Positions 30,800 through 41,800 of a stretch of 64,000 nucleotides of DNA are shown piece after piece. Within the stretch, counting starts at the first letter, position 1. The number at the start of each line of letters is the position of its first letter. This DNA is from Yponomeuta sedellus (Eukaryota; Arthropoda; Insecta; Lepidoptera; Yponomeutidae), in assembly GCA_934045075.1 (NCBI GenBank), contig OW203751.1, positions 3,979,822-4,043,821 on the forward strand. Direction: 5' to 3'. A program made the translations under genes and the position numbers. The notes under the pieces are model-generated. The model searched no databases and had not been told where the DNA came from. It saw only the letters and a program-made list of their open reading frames with translations.

Positions 30800-31655
30800 T
30801 CCTATATTAGTCAGATCTGGTCGAAGAGTAAAGTTGTAATGATGAAAATGAGGGAAATTTCGAAATGTGTTTGTGACGTAATTTAAATATTTGAAAATGA
30901 TAGATAGAAATGTACCGATAGAAAAAGAAATAAAAATGCTGTAAAGAGGTTTGCACCGTTACAATGTTATGTTCTAGTTTACTAGCAGTTCGATTCCCAC
31001 TGGTGGGGGCCTACGTATAATTGTACAAGTGGTCTCAGTCTGGGTGTATTTCCACAGCAATCATGAAATCCTATCATACGTATATGTGCCAACTTATGTA
31101 TCAGGTTTAAGGCCTGCGCTGACAAGGGACTATCCCCCGGGTGCTTTTTTGTACGTCGATATAGATATCCTATAATGCATCGAATATCGAATAACACACA
31201 CGAAGGACTAAAAGTACTCCGTAAAAAACGTCCCACAAGTTACCGAGGACATCAAGAGACCGGACTGGACAACAGTTCGGTGTTTTCTTTTAAAACGCCT
31301 TTTCTTTTTCAACTTCATGTAAATTACACCACAATGTAATCTCAGAATATTTGCTTCCATAGCGTACCGTACGCTTCACTCAATTTCCGGGGAACAAATG
31401 ACCGCACACCGTAGGCGTTGAGTCTGCGACAAGTACTCGGAGGACACTTTTTACGATTCAGGGACTTTTGTCCCAGGCCTATAAGATGACTTGAGAAAAG
31501 ATGGTCAGAGTGGAGTTTCTTTTCCCCCGCTGCTTTTTTTCCACTACACTACGGCCTGAAGGTAGGCCGCTTACATTTTACATTGTTTGTTGACTTTCGG
31601 CAAACAGAAAGTAAATTCTTTGAGTTGAAATAAAATTCGATTTAATTCAAAGGTC
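30800..31655. other. Spacer with SINE-like remnants
   Basis: 30985-31105 holds the minus-strand 3' part of a tRNA-type SINE (TTCGATTCCCACTGG, GTCTCAGTCTGGGTGTATTT), related to 43985-44110. No gene seen. Confidence 0.4.
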
Positions 31656-31658
31656 TCA

Positions 31659-31965
31659 GAGTGCTTAGTGCTAGTTTGACAGATCCAATCGAATAACTTT
31701 ACTACCGCGTTAATCGAGCATTGAGTAGTGAGTATGAGTAAGTTAACCATTCGAACTGGCAAAACGCTGTCACAGTACAACTCGCACTCGCGTTTATCCG
31801 TGTTTTGGCTGGTAAACGTGTTCACTTCTCAACGTAAACCATTACAACTCGCACTCAGCAATTTTAATTTCCATACTTGTCGCTAGGTGGTGCTTCCTCG
31901 ATGCCATAGAAATATGAGTTTACGTTAACGCGATCGAGTAGTTAAAAAACTCGCACTAAGCACTC
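31659..31965 (-). mobile_element. MITE M2, complete copy
   Basis: GAGTGCTTAGTGCTAGTTTG at one end and AAACTCGCACTAAGCACTC at the other. Confidence 0.85.
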
Positions 31966-32058
31966 TGTGCATTTGCGACATGTCAATTTGTGCGAGTAAG
32001 ATTCGGAGCCATCTACAAGAGTTATCAACAAAACCAGTTGAGTAAACATTGCACCACT

Positions 32059-32294
32059 GGGAGCCAATTCTCACTTCATTAGCAAATAAGTCGTATACGA
32101 CTCTAAGGCTTATAACTTGGAATTATACGTAAAAAAGTCGAGCGACAGCCAAAATCTGTATTCTGAACGCTATGCTAGATTGAATTCGAATGAGAAAATA
32201 AATGTCTCTGTCGAGTTATCTTATCTTATTTTAATGCGACAAATGTCTAATTTTGCGTGTACGCTTTAAATTCGCATGGGCGAGAATCGGCCCC
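32059..32294 (+). mobile_element. MITE M3, complete copy
   Basis: GGGAGCCAATTCTCACTTCA to GGGCGAGAATCGGCCCCC, about 236 bp; interior AAGTCGTATACGACTCTAAG. Confidence 0.55.
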
Positions 32295-32486
32295 CTGTAC
32301 GTATTGCGAAAGAATTAAATTTTAAAATGTCGACATTTTTATAGTAACCCTGTTGTTTTGCCTTATTAACAAACACTGTGACACGTGATTTTTATACATA
32401 ATATTTTTTTGTCATTTTTATGCTTCACGTAGCTTTAGGTAAATTGGTGAAATCCAAAACAAATATTAAAGATTTGCGATGTTGAA
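32295..32486. other. Unannotated spacer
   Basis: AT-rich, no feature seen. Confidence 0.4.
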
Positions 32487-32672
32487 AGCGCTCGTGGCCT
32501 AGTCAAACCGAGCGATTATAATCAATCACTTGAGTTAAGCAACAACAGGCGCGGTCAGGTGCAGGATAGGTGACCTTCCCGTGAGCACCGCTAGTGGCAT
32601 TTTTCCGAACGCTTCCGGCTAAGCGGTTGGTGCCGGCTGTCATGTAATGGCAGTCGTTAAGCCATGTCAGAG
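32487..32672 (+). mobile_element. S5S head and middle
   Basis: AGCGCTCGTGGCCTAGTC, GAGTTAAGCAACAACAGGCG, GGTCAGGTGCAGGATAGGTG and GAGCACCGC match 5S rRNA in order; then GGTGCCGGCTGTCATGTAAT. Confidence 0.8.
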
Positions 32673-33104
32673 TACCAATGTATGAGTATCGCGAAACATT
32701 AAGAAATACAACTTGAGTACAACTTGAAACGTACAAATTAAATAAACGAAACCTTGTAACTGAAATCTACTAGACTAATGTGTTATCCAATACCTAGGAA
32801 CTGTTTAATTTTAACAATTTTAACTTGCAATGGTTAAATTAAATTACTTAGTAACTTAAATTACTAATGAAGTAATTCATGAGTAATTTTAGTAGCAAAT
32901 TTAAATTTACGTATTTAAATACAAGTACCTAAGTACCTAAATTTTCTAAATTAAAGTAGTAAATTTATGGCGATTAGACCCGTTTCGCATTTAATTAAAT
33001 ACTATTTACATTTAAATACTATTTTAGTATTAAGCCCGCCAATTGTACAATCTTTACAGGAACAATAAAGAATTTAATAATAATAATTACGAGAATGTCG
33101 TCGT
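32673..33104. other. Unannotated AT-rich spacer
   Basis: No gene; ends with an AATAAAGAATTTAATAATAA retroposon-type tail near 33065. Confidence 0.4.
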
Positions 33105-33270
33105 CGTCAGGCTGTACTAGTCCTCTGCTGGACATAGCCCTCCCCTAAAGAGCGCCACGTTGTGCTATCATAGGGGGTAATGGCCATAATCCCCACGCTG
33201 GGCTTACGGGTTGGGGATCGCAGTTCGGTGGAATTGTACTGCAGGGGGCGCTGCTGCCCACCCCCCGGTT
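33105..33270 (-). mobile_element. Short repeat sharing the LINE-A end
   Basis: Minus-strand copy: GGACTAGTACAGCCTGACGA end, CATAGCCCTCCCCT, CTGCAGTACAATTCC. Confidence 0.65.
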
Positions 33271-33390
33271 TGTGCTTCGCAAATGTACATAACTCAGAAA
33301 ACAAAGTCATTGGTACATGCCCGCACGGCGAATCGAACTTGGGTATCTCGCTTCCGAGTCCATTGTTGTACCCACTAGTTATAACACTTA
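33271..33390 (-). mobile_element. tRNA-headed SINE fragment (S2/S3 type)
   Basis: AACAAAGTCATTGGTACATG next to GTACCCACTAGTTATAAC, i.e. the shared central block plus a different tRNA-like head on the minus strand. Confidence 0.55.
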
Positions 33391-33424
33391 GTTACCAGTT
33401 ATAACATAACTTTCCTCTTCTTCA

Positions 33425-33696
33425 GGCTATATTAGTCCACTGCTGGACATAGCCCTCCCCTAATGAGCGCTATAGCGCCTGTCTTCAGCTTGCCGCATCC
33501 AGCATCCGCCTGCAGTTTTTCGCAGATCGTCATCCCACCTGGTCGGAGGGCGTCCTACACTACGTTTGCCGAGTCGCGGTCTCCACTCAAGAACACGTCT
33601 ACTCCAACGGTTGTCGGTTCTTCGCGAGATATGGCCAGCCTACTGCCACTTCAGCTTGCTGATTCTCTTTTACAAAGCACCATCCTACGAGCATGT
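33425..33696 (-). mobile_element. LINE-A 3' coding end, cut by gap
   Basis: The minus strand encodes RRTDNRWSRRVLEWRPRLGK, then RSVGRPPTRWDDDLRK and AGGCWMRQAED. After a one-base deletion the GEGYVQQWT end appears in another frame. This is the C-terminal region typical of RTE-type LINEs in Lepidoptera; the clade name is from memory of the motif. The right side runs into the assembly gap. Confidence 0.8.
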
Positions 33697-33896
33697 NNNN
33701 NNNNNNNNNNNNNNNNNNNNNNNNNNNNNNNNNNNNNNNNNNNNNNNNNNNNNNNNNNNNNNNNNNNNNNNNNNNNNNNNNNNNNNNNNNNNNNNNNNNN
33801 NNNNNNNNNNNNNNNNNNNNNNNNNNNNNNNNNNNNNNNNNNNNNNNNNNNNNNNNNNNNNNNNNNNNNNNNNNNNNNNNNNNNNNNNNNNNNNNN
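33697..33896. other. Assembly gap (200 N)
   Basis: A run of exactly 200 N, probably a placeholder for an unknown length. The LINE-A fragment is interrupted here. Confidence 1.
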
Positions 33897-33941
33897 ATTA
33901 CGAAAACATACAAAAGTCTATGCACTCTGTAAATTACTAAG

Positions 33942-34060
33942 GATAAGATAAGATAAAAAAATTATCGTAGACCAGAGCACATGTTATAAAAATTGTAAAG
34001 ATACAGAGTACAATTGGCGCCATTGTTGCTCAAAGCAATTTATACCAGACAACCTTATGA
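33942..34060 (-). mobile_element. LINE-C type tail
   Basis: GATAAGATAAGATAAAAAAA and GTACAATTGGCGCCATTGTT plus ACCAGACAACCTTATGATGG. Confidence 0.6.
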
Positions 34061-35659
34061 TGGAAAGTATTAAGGTATTGTTTAAACATTCACATAACAT
34101 TTATGGAAAAAAGTATGGTGCCCTAATTTTTCACAAGCGTGATCAAACAAGCAGCTTAAATGTTTACATTGGAATTTGGCAGTGCCTTGACAAAGCAGCT
34201 GAACAGATTTCAAAGGAATTTAGCATAAAGGTACAGTCCAAGACACTCGTGTTGTGATACTTTTAATGTTTCCCAAGAAATGTTGCAGACAGTTTTGTAA
34301 CATTTTAAGAAAAATCCTTTGTTTTTCCGTGAGTCACACAACTATTTCAGTGTTATTTATTAAAATTGGATTTGTCTACAAGTCTTAAAATGCAGTTATA
34401 CATAATTCTTTAGTTTGGTAAACAAACCCTAACTGAATTGTAGGAGTAGTTTGAGGAGTCCTTATAAATGAAAGTATATTGCACCATACAAAATAATAGC
34501 TTAATAATTAAGCTATTATTATTATTAAAATTATTAAAAAATATTTTTGTCGACATTACGCCAGAAATTTTATAAATAACTTTCAAACTAAAGAAAGGGC
34601 TTTTGCAGCTTAAATTTTCACTGACCATTCGTCTAGCGTGTGCAGAAAGGTCAGTGCTTAATTCCTTTCACGTCAGACTCACTATCAACTTTACCCACCA
34701 ACCCTATAAGCGAATAAAACTACAAAAGCTACTTACGAAAAGCTCGAAATGAGAAGGCTGCCGACTTGACTTTCCTTTAGATTTTTTCAGGTACAGAACA
34801 CCGAAACTCACATGAAAATAACACAATTATTCACTAAATTCAACAACACTAAGAGTCAGTAAATTAAGAAACCATGGCTAGAATCCACAGAAAAACGTAA
34901 AATAAGAAATAATTCTCTCGCCCTGACACGAATTTTCAAATTATTTTGACATGACAAGAGCTAAACGCTGTCAAGCGTCAGGCGTAGAGAAAGGAAGTGA
35001 ACGAGTAAAGGGAACTTGAGTGAAGTCAGCTGGGAACTGAATGACTGAATGAGTGAGAGGAAAGTTGGCGTAAAGAATGAACGAAAGTGAACTTTTCTTT
35101 CTGCCCATAGACCCATATAGGTGCTTTCTGCCCTTTCTGCCCGTTGCTGCCTCTTACTCTCAGAATAAAGTCCTTATTCTGAGCTCTTACTGTACTTGTC
35201 CGTTTCTGCCTCTTACTATTTCGCTACTCGATACTAGATGGCGCCAAACTCTGATCTAAGATATTTTGTCAAGCTTTGACATTTTATTTCAAACGAAATG
35301 AATGGATAAATAAATTAGTCATTGTACCTACCCAGTTGTAAGGCCTATGTAAATTGCCATACGATAAATAAACTATAATCTGTATAGAGGTTGGAAAATT
35401 TTTTTGAACGCAGTCGTTTTGCTGTCAAAATCTTTGCAAACTTATTTTAAACCGTAATTTTTGAGCTATAAGGACTATTATGGACTAAAATAAAATTCTA
35501 CGACAATTTTTTTCCTGTCTAATTTGTGTTGTGTATTTTATTACATCTAATTGAGATTTACTGCTTACCTATCTTTTTGTTTGTGTTTTTTTTTGCATAA
35601 ATTAAGTAATTAGGTACCGATTACGGTTCACTAGAAGCTAAATAAAATACTCATTATGT
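34061..35659. other. Low-repeat spacer
   Basis: Lacks the named repeats. A 66-codon plus frame at 34057-34257 reads GALIFHKRDQTSSLNVYIGI and is unrecognised. 34500-34520 is a TTAATAATTAAGC-type palindrome. 34745-34950 has splice-donor-like sites on the minus strand (TTTTC|GTAAGT near 34745, CAT|GTGAGT near 34813) and could contain a non-coding exon. Confidence 0.35.
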
Positions 35660-35736
35660 GGTGACGTGATGCAACCGAAACTCTGACCAAGGAAGGACGT
35701 CCTAACCTCGCCAGATTTACGAAGCCTTTCGTACAG
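35660..35736 (+). other. Candidate untranslated first exon of esterase CCE-A
   Basis: A moderately GC-rich stretch ends in a strong donor, GTACAG|GTAAGA (GT at 35737-35738). CCE-A has an acceptor (CTCCACAG, AG at 38668-38669) 11 bases before its ATG and so needs an upstream exon. An AT box (CTAAATAAAAT) lies near 35637. The link between the two sites is inference; the intron would be 2.9 kb and contain the RT ORF at 37008-38516. Confidence 0.25.
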
Positions 35737-36339
35737 GTAAGACCAGTTTTTTTTTCTTATGATATTCTCAAGTTTTACAAGTTATGCGTAACTTCTAGCA
35801 TGGCAAGAACTTGGTGAGGACTTTGCCCTTTGCGGCTCTAAAATTTACTCTATCGGCCTTACTAATAAATAAGTTGTACACTCTGAATAACTATTTGACG
35901 AATATCAATTTAAACTAGTTTAATCGCATTTAGCGTACAAATAACCAGTTTGTCTGACCTCGCATAACGGCCGTATACACAGCTCATAACCTTTATTAGC
36001 AAGGCCTACTATCGATATGTCTATCAAATATCAAAAATTGAACTTAATTACCAGATTGTACCCTTTCATCAAGTTTTTACAACACCATGACAACAAAAAT
36101 ACCTTTAAAAACTATAAGAATGTAAATGGACGGCTTTATATCGGATGATAGCAATCACATAACATGAAATCATATTTTTTTTAATCATTAATTATTCTAT
36201 TATATAACAGAGATCCGCATCAATACGAACAATAGATACTTAATGCTTCATGCAACCAATATAATAAATAGAACACGTACAATTATTATATTCTTTTTTT
36301 TTATTTTATTTATTTCTTTATTTGTACAAACAATACATT
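35737..36339. other. Unannotated spacer
   Basis: AT-rich, no gene or named repeat. Confidence 0.4.
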
Positions 36340-36485
36340 GCCTGTATCCCAGGGGAGTTAAAGGCCTAGTTGACAATCCTGACAGATCTCTTTCGAGTCA
36401 ATAACATTTTCGAGCACTTTTATCTTGCCCTCTGCTAATATATCTATTTGTTCGTAGTATGTCCACCTGAGATAAATTGTGCGAT
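36340..36485 (-). mobile_element. LINE-B 3' end, strongly decayed
   Basis: Order conserved with 7019-7200: CTGTATCCCAGGGG, AATCCTGACAGATCTCTTTC, TGCTAATATATCTATTTG and GTATGTCCACCTGAGA. Confidence 0.5.
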
Positions 36486-36714
36486 CGAGACATGGTCCAC
36501 ATAAGAATAGCCTTAGACCAAGGTACTAAATTTTAATACACCTTAGATTATACCTATTAATTTTTCATATATTTTGACCATTGCAATTATAAAGACGCAC
36601 TCACTGAGCCCATACATCTGACGCACCCTGGGCAACAATCAGCGAGTCCCTTTTGCTGATTGGCAAACTCTTTCACTGTGATGGCTTGCCATCGCACTAA
36701 GAAGATTACATTAG

Positions 36715-36965
36715 GTAGGCCTTACATTTCCACACTTAGCCTCATAGTCCGGCCATTGTACGTAGCAAGCGCTGAGGTACGTTAACACTTTAGACACTAG
36801 GGTTTCCTCACTATGTTTTCCTTCACATCAGCGAGTGGTTTAGCTACTATAACTTCACAAATGTACGTAACTTAGAAAACAAAGTCTTTGGTACATGCCG
36901 GCGTTCGAACTTACGACCTTCTATTTGAGAAGCCGGCATTCTACACCGTTTTGCTGCCACCGCTG
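36715..36965 (-). mobile_element. SINE S3, decayed near-full copy
   Basis: CACTTAGCCTCATAG, GTACGTAGCAAGCGCTGAGG, ACATGCCGGCGTTCGAAC and a tRNA-like 5' end at right. Confidence 0.7.
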
Positions 36966-37007
36966 CAACATTATATTTTCATGACTTTTATAGTAGTGAA
37001 AAATTGA

Positions 37008-38625
37008 ATGAATGAACGAAAATTCTTTATTGCACTAAAACGAATTTGTACAAAGGCGAGCTTAATAAGCCAGGCAGATGTGGAGGTCCCCGAGCGCAGC
37101 CATGTTCAGGAGACCAGTAAAACCCGTCTTCGATTCTCAGCCGCAGAAATCCGCTGGATTATTAAAAACATGAAGAGGGGTAAGTCGCCTGGACATGACT
37201 GTCTTAGTATCGAACACCTGCAATATGCTGGACATCATCTGGTTCGAGTACTAAACATGTTCCTCAATCTGTGTATGGTACATTCATATCTTCCGGATGA
37301 CCTTATGAAGACGATAGTCGTTCCTATAATAAAGAACCGGACTGGCGATATCTCAGACAGCAACAATTATAGGCCTATTTCTCTTGCCACCATTATCGCC
37401 AAGGTGCTTGATAGTTTGCTTGAGGGACGTCTATGTAAGCATCTATCGCTGCATGACGCGCAGTTTGGTTTCAGAGCCGGCTTGTCGACTGAGAGTGCGA
37501 TCTTGTCTCTCAAGCAGACTGTCAAGTACTACACAGACAGGAAAACAGATATATATGCGTGTTTTCTGGACTTGACAAGGGCCTTTGATACGGTGTGTTA
37601 TGATGTTCTGTGGCATAAACTATCCAGCGAGTCTGACTTTTCGCCCCCACTTATATCACTGTTAAAATACTGGTACAGCCATCAAATAAACACTGTTAGG
37701 TGGGCGAACTCGTATTCGCAAATGTATGGGTTGGACTGTGGTGTCAGACAGGGAGGACTAAGCTCTCCCCTGCTCTTTAACCTATATATAAATAGTCTGA
37801 TCGAGGGTCTCGTGAGCACCAACGTTGGATGCTCTATTGAGGGTAAAATCATCAACAACTTAAGTTACGCCGATGATATGGTGCTACTGTGTCCCTCGAT
37901 CTACGGCATGCGAAATATGCTGGCTGTATGTGAGACATACGCGGATGGCCACGGACTCAGGTACAACACGAAAAAAAGCGAGTACATGGTGTTTGTGTCA
38001 GGCGCGAGAGTGCCTGTTGATGTGCCGGCACTAAAGCTGTACGGTTCACCCCTCGCAAGAGTGTCGCAATTTAAGTACCTGGGTCACGTGGTCAACGAGC
38101 GTCTTCAGGATAATGCTGATATCGATCGAGAGAGGAGGGCGCTGGCGGTCCGCTGTAATATGCTGTCCCGCAGATTTTCCCGGTGTACAAGGGAGGTCAA
38201 GATTACTCTCTTTAAGGCCTTCTGCCAATCCCTGTACACGTGTGGCTTGTGGATGAGCTTTACGCAGCGGGCCATCAGCGCCCTTCGTGTGCAGTATAAT
38301 AATGTTTTTAGGATGTTGTTGGGGCTGCCGCGATTCTGCAGCGCTTCGGGGATGTTTGCTGAAGCCCGTGTGGACGGCTTTGCGGCCATAATCCGGAATC
38401 GCGTGGCCTCCCTGATGAGCAGAATTCGTGGCAGTCCCAACGGCATCCTGGGGCTGTTAAATGATAGGGCGGATAGCCCGTTTTTGAAGCACCACTCCAA
38501 GGTGCATTTACATTAATTTATCAGAGCGTTATCTAATTGTATCTTACTAACATAGACTAAGCTCGTACTAACAACTCTATGGATTTGTTTATCTGAAATA
38601 AACGTATATAATAATAATACTAGAC
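37008..38625 (+). mobile_element. Non-LTR retrotransposon with open 502-codon reverse transcriptase frame
   Basis: An uninterrupted frame 37008-38516 covers the RT domain: finger region (NNYRPISLATIIAKVLDSLL), motif A FLDLTRAFD, motif B CGVRQGGLSSPLLFNLYIN, motif C LSYADDMVLL with the catalytic YADD, then KYLGH and the C-terminal LRVQYNNVFRMLLGLPRFCS. The endonuclease is missing, so the copy is 5'-truncated. The apparent N-terminus (MNERKFFIALKRICTKA) comes from an inverted retroposon tail (TCTTTATTGCAC on plus) and is not native. The 3' UTR ends near AAATAAACGTATATAATAAT at 38625, 45 bp before the CCE-A acceptor. The lack of stops suggests a young insertion. The CR1/Jockey superfamily is likely; exact clade unknown. 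Confidence 0.85.
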
Positions 38626-38680
38626 AGTATTTTCTTCCAGCTAACCCACGATTCTCTTTCGCTCCACAGACAGTCCTACC

Positions 38681-38812
38681 ATGGCGTGCCAAGTTACTGT
38701 GGACCAGGGCGTGCTGCAAGGCAGAACTTGTGTCACGTTCAACGGAAGAAAGTACCACAGCTTTGAGGGCATACCGTATGCCAAGCCTCCAGTAGGGAAA
38801 CTCCGGTTTAGG
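38681..38812 (+). CDS. CCE-A exon 1
   Basis: 44 codons, ATG to RFR|GTAAGT (donor at 38813). Encodes the N-terminal strand and the family motif FEGIPYAKPPVGKLRFR. Confidence 0.9.
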
Positions 38813-41800
38813 GTAAGTGATACACAGCGAGCTTATCGAGCACGACCTTCAGCCCAGGGTTCGCAATTTTTAAGATAATTACGCTGCTTAATAATTACCG
38901 GATAATTATCACCCGTGTAAGAAATTAATTTGCTATATTGTTTCACAACAAATACCTTATAATTTGGCAATTCTAACAAAACAAATAAATTTTATGATTT
39001 TTATTTAAAATCCAACACAAATTAACATTAATTAAAGTAAAAAGTTTCCATCAGATTCGACGTTCTAAAAATATATTAAATTGGATTTACCAAAGATGCC
39101 AAAAGAATATCTTCATCTGATGATGATTCTATTTCCATTGGCTGTGTTGCTGCAGTAGAACTTATTTGTTGACCTAATCCTAATAGCCAACTAAGATCAT
39201 GCGGCTTGGTTTTGTTTGCTTTGCATAAATGAAATTTTTGTTATTATCAATTGATAATTATCGAGCTATATTTATCAAGATAATTATCAAGATAATTATC
39301 ACGGATAATTATCAAGATAATTATTACGGATAATTATCAAGATAATTATCACGGATAATTATCCTTTCGAACCCTGCTTTAGCCTTATAGTAATAACAGA
39401 CGATCGAACTTGGTACGGGCCGGACAGCGGATTCGGTACGCTCCATACCATATCCGTTCGTTTGGAGTTGACTGCCAAAGATAATTAATACTTTAAAAAC
39501 CTTGCCATTAACTAAAAAAAAAAACCTATTTAGAGGCTAAAAATTCCACCCATGCCGGGATTCGAACCCGCGACCTCTGGTTATCCGTGTCAGCGCTCTT
39601 TCCAACTGAGCTAATGGGCGACTCACCGGCGGTGTTTAATCAGTGAAATTTCGAACCTCTTTACAATAGCCCATTAGCTGAGTTGGAAAGAGCGCTGGCA
39701 CGCATAGCCAGAGGTCGCTAGTTCGAATCCCGGCATGGGTGGAATTTTCAGCCTCTAAATAGGTTTTTAAAATTGTCCTTAGCACGGATTAGTGCAATAA
39801 AAAGAAGATTTTTAGCCTCTAAATAGGTTTTTAAATTTGTAAATGTTATTTATTTCTCAACCTCCAGGCCCCACAGCCACCCGTGCCCTGGGAAGGGGTC
39901 CGAGACGCGACGCGGCCCGGCAACCGGTGTGCCCAAATGAACCCGTTCGTGCCCACAAAATGGGACGGCTCCGAAGACTGTCTCTACCTCAATGTCTACA
40001 CTCCATTCCTGCCGCAAGAGAAAACCGCCAAATTGCCAGTGCTTTTCTTCGTCCACGGCGGCCGTTACGTGTTAGGCTACGGAGACTATTATAAACCGGA
40101 GTACTTCCTTCAACACGATGTGGTTATAGTCACAACGAATTATAGACTACACGTGCTAGGATTCCTCTGTCTGAATACGGAAGAAGTTCCCGGCAATGCG
40201 GGGTTGAAAGACACAGTGTTCGCTTTAAGATGGGTGAATAGAAACATAAGCGTTTTCAACGGAGATCACGGTAACATCACGGCGTTTGGCGAGAGCTCCG
40301 GCGGCGCCACTGTCTCGTGCTTTTTGACTAGCCCGATGGCTCAGGGACTCTTCAGCAAAATGATAGTCGAGTCCGCGGCTAGCCTGTCTGACCTATTCAT
40401 GGTTCACGAAGACAAGATAGCGAAAGCCAAGTTCTTTGGCGAGCAATTGGGATTTAAAACTGATGATGTCGGTAAACTGTACGATTTCCTACAGAACGCC
40501 CCCGTGGAGGACTTATTGAGCGCGGTGTGCGTGGCAGAGGTGAGCGGAGAGGATATTAACGCCTTTTTCTTGCCCGTTGTGGAGAAACAGTACGCCAGAG
40601 TCGAGCCTTTCATGACTGAGTACCCGTTGCAAACTTTCAATCGGTGCAGGCATGTGAGAGTGCCTATTTTATTAGGCCTCTGTTCACACGAAGGGGCCTA
40701 CTTCCTCCCCAGAGACGCTGAAGGAAACGTTGTGTTCAATAAAGACTTAAGATTCTATATTCCACGGTACCTTTTCATACCTAAGGACAGCCAGCGGGCT
40801 AAGAGTTACGCCGCGAGCTTGAAAGAATTCTACTTCGGTGGTAAAGAGATTGGGGAAAGCACTAAAAGGCAATATCTAGACTTGGTATCTGACGCGTATT
40901 TCAATAGAGATACTTTTATTCTAGCTGATATTTTGGCCAAGCACCAGAGAGAAATATACTTCTATAGGTTTCCTTACGCCGGCGCTATGAATACAAGGAT
41001 TATGAGGAGTATGGGCGTGGAAGGCGCGTGCCACGGGGATATTTTGATGTATCAGTTCTACAGGAAAGTCAAGCACGATACGGGAACGGAGAACGATAGG
41101 AAAGTTGTGGAGTTTCTGAGCGAAGCTTGGTGCAGTTTTGCGAGAAATGGGTGAGTTATACTTCGTTAATGAGTCGCGATTCTGTTACATAGTTATATTT
41201 TAAACGGGCCTAATCCCGATTAATTAATTAAAAAATTTAAGTTCTTTTTAAGTGTTGTTTACTTAGAATTTGTTTTAATATTCATTGTAAGATTGTAAAT
41301 TTGTTATATTTTATTTAAGTCTAATATTTTTGCACACCTTAGCTGGTAGAGCATGCATGTTCTATTACTAAACTGTACCAGCTACTTCAATGTATTTACC
41401 ATGCTTTAGCAAATAAAATGTTTTATCTTTTATCTTATCTTTACCAATAGATCGACTAAACTTGGGAGAAAATCAGCCCTGCTTAAGGCGCCCCCGAGAC
41501 GCGAAGCCCTAATTTGCTTATAGGCTAATCCAACATCAGTAGTACCATTGAATTTAAAGTAAGGACTTACTTTAAATTCAATGGTAGTACCTATAATGTG
41601 AATGTGTCACGCGTTTTGTGGCGCAAAAATAACAGAATTGAATTTGACAATGTATTGAATTGACAACATTTCAATTTTTAGCATACGTATTTTATTGTCT
41701 AGGAAACTATATAGATGCGATATAAAACGACCCATATTTTTTCATTTTTGGAAATTCGGTGATATTCATCCATTTTTTTTTGTTTGAATTTCGTCTTATT

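Noticed and set aside
34057..34257. 66-codon frame with GALIFHKRDQTSSLN
   Set aside because: Looks somewhat protein-like but has no recognised family, no splice partner, and its start lies in a retroposon tail.
38046..38500. Minus-strand frames inside the reverse-transcriptase ORF
   Set aside because: Antisense shadows of the 502-codon plus frame.
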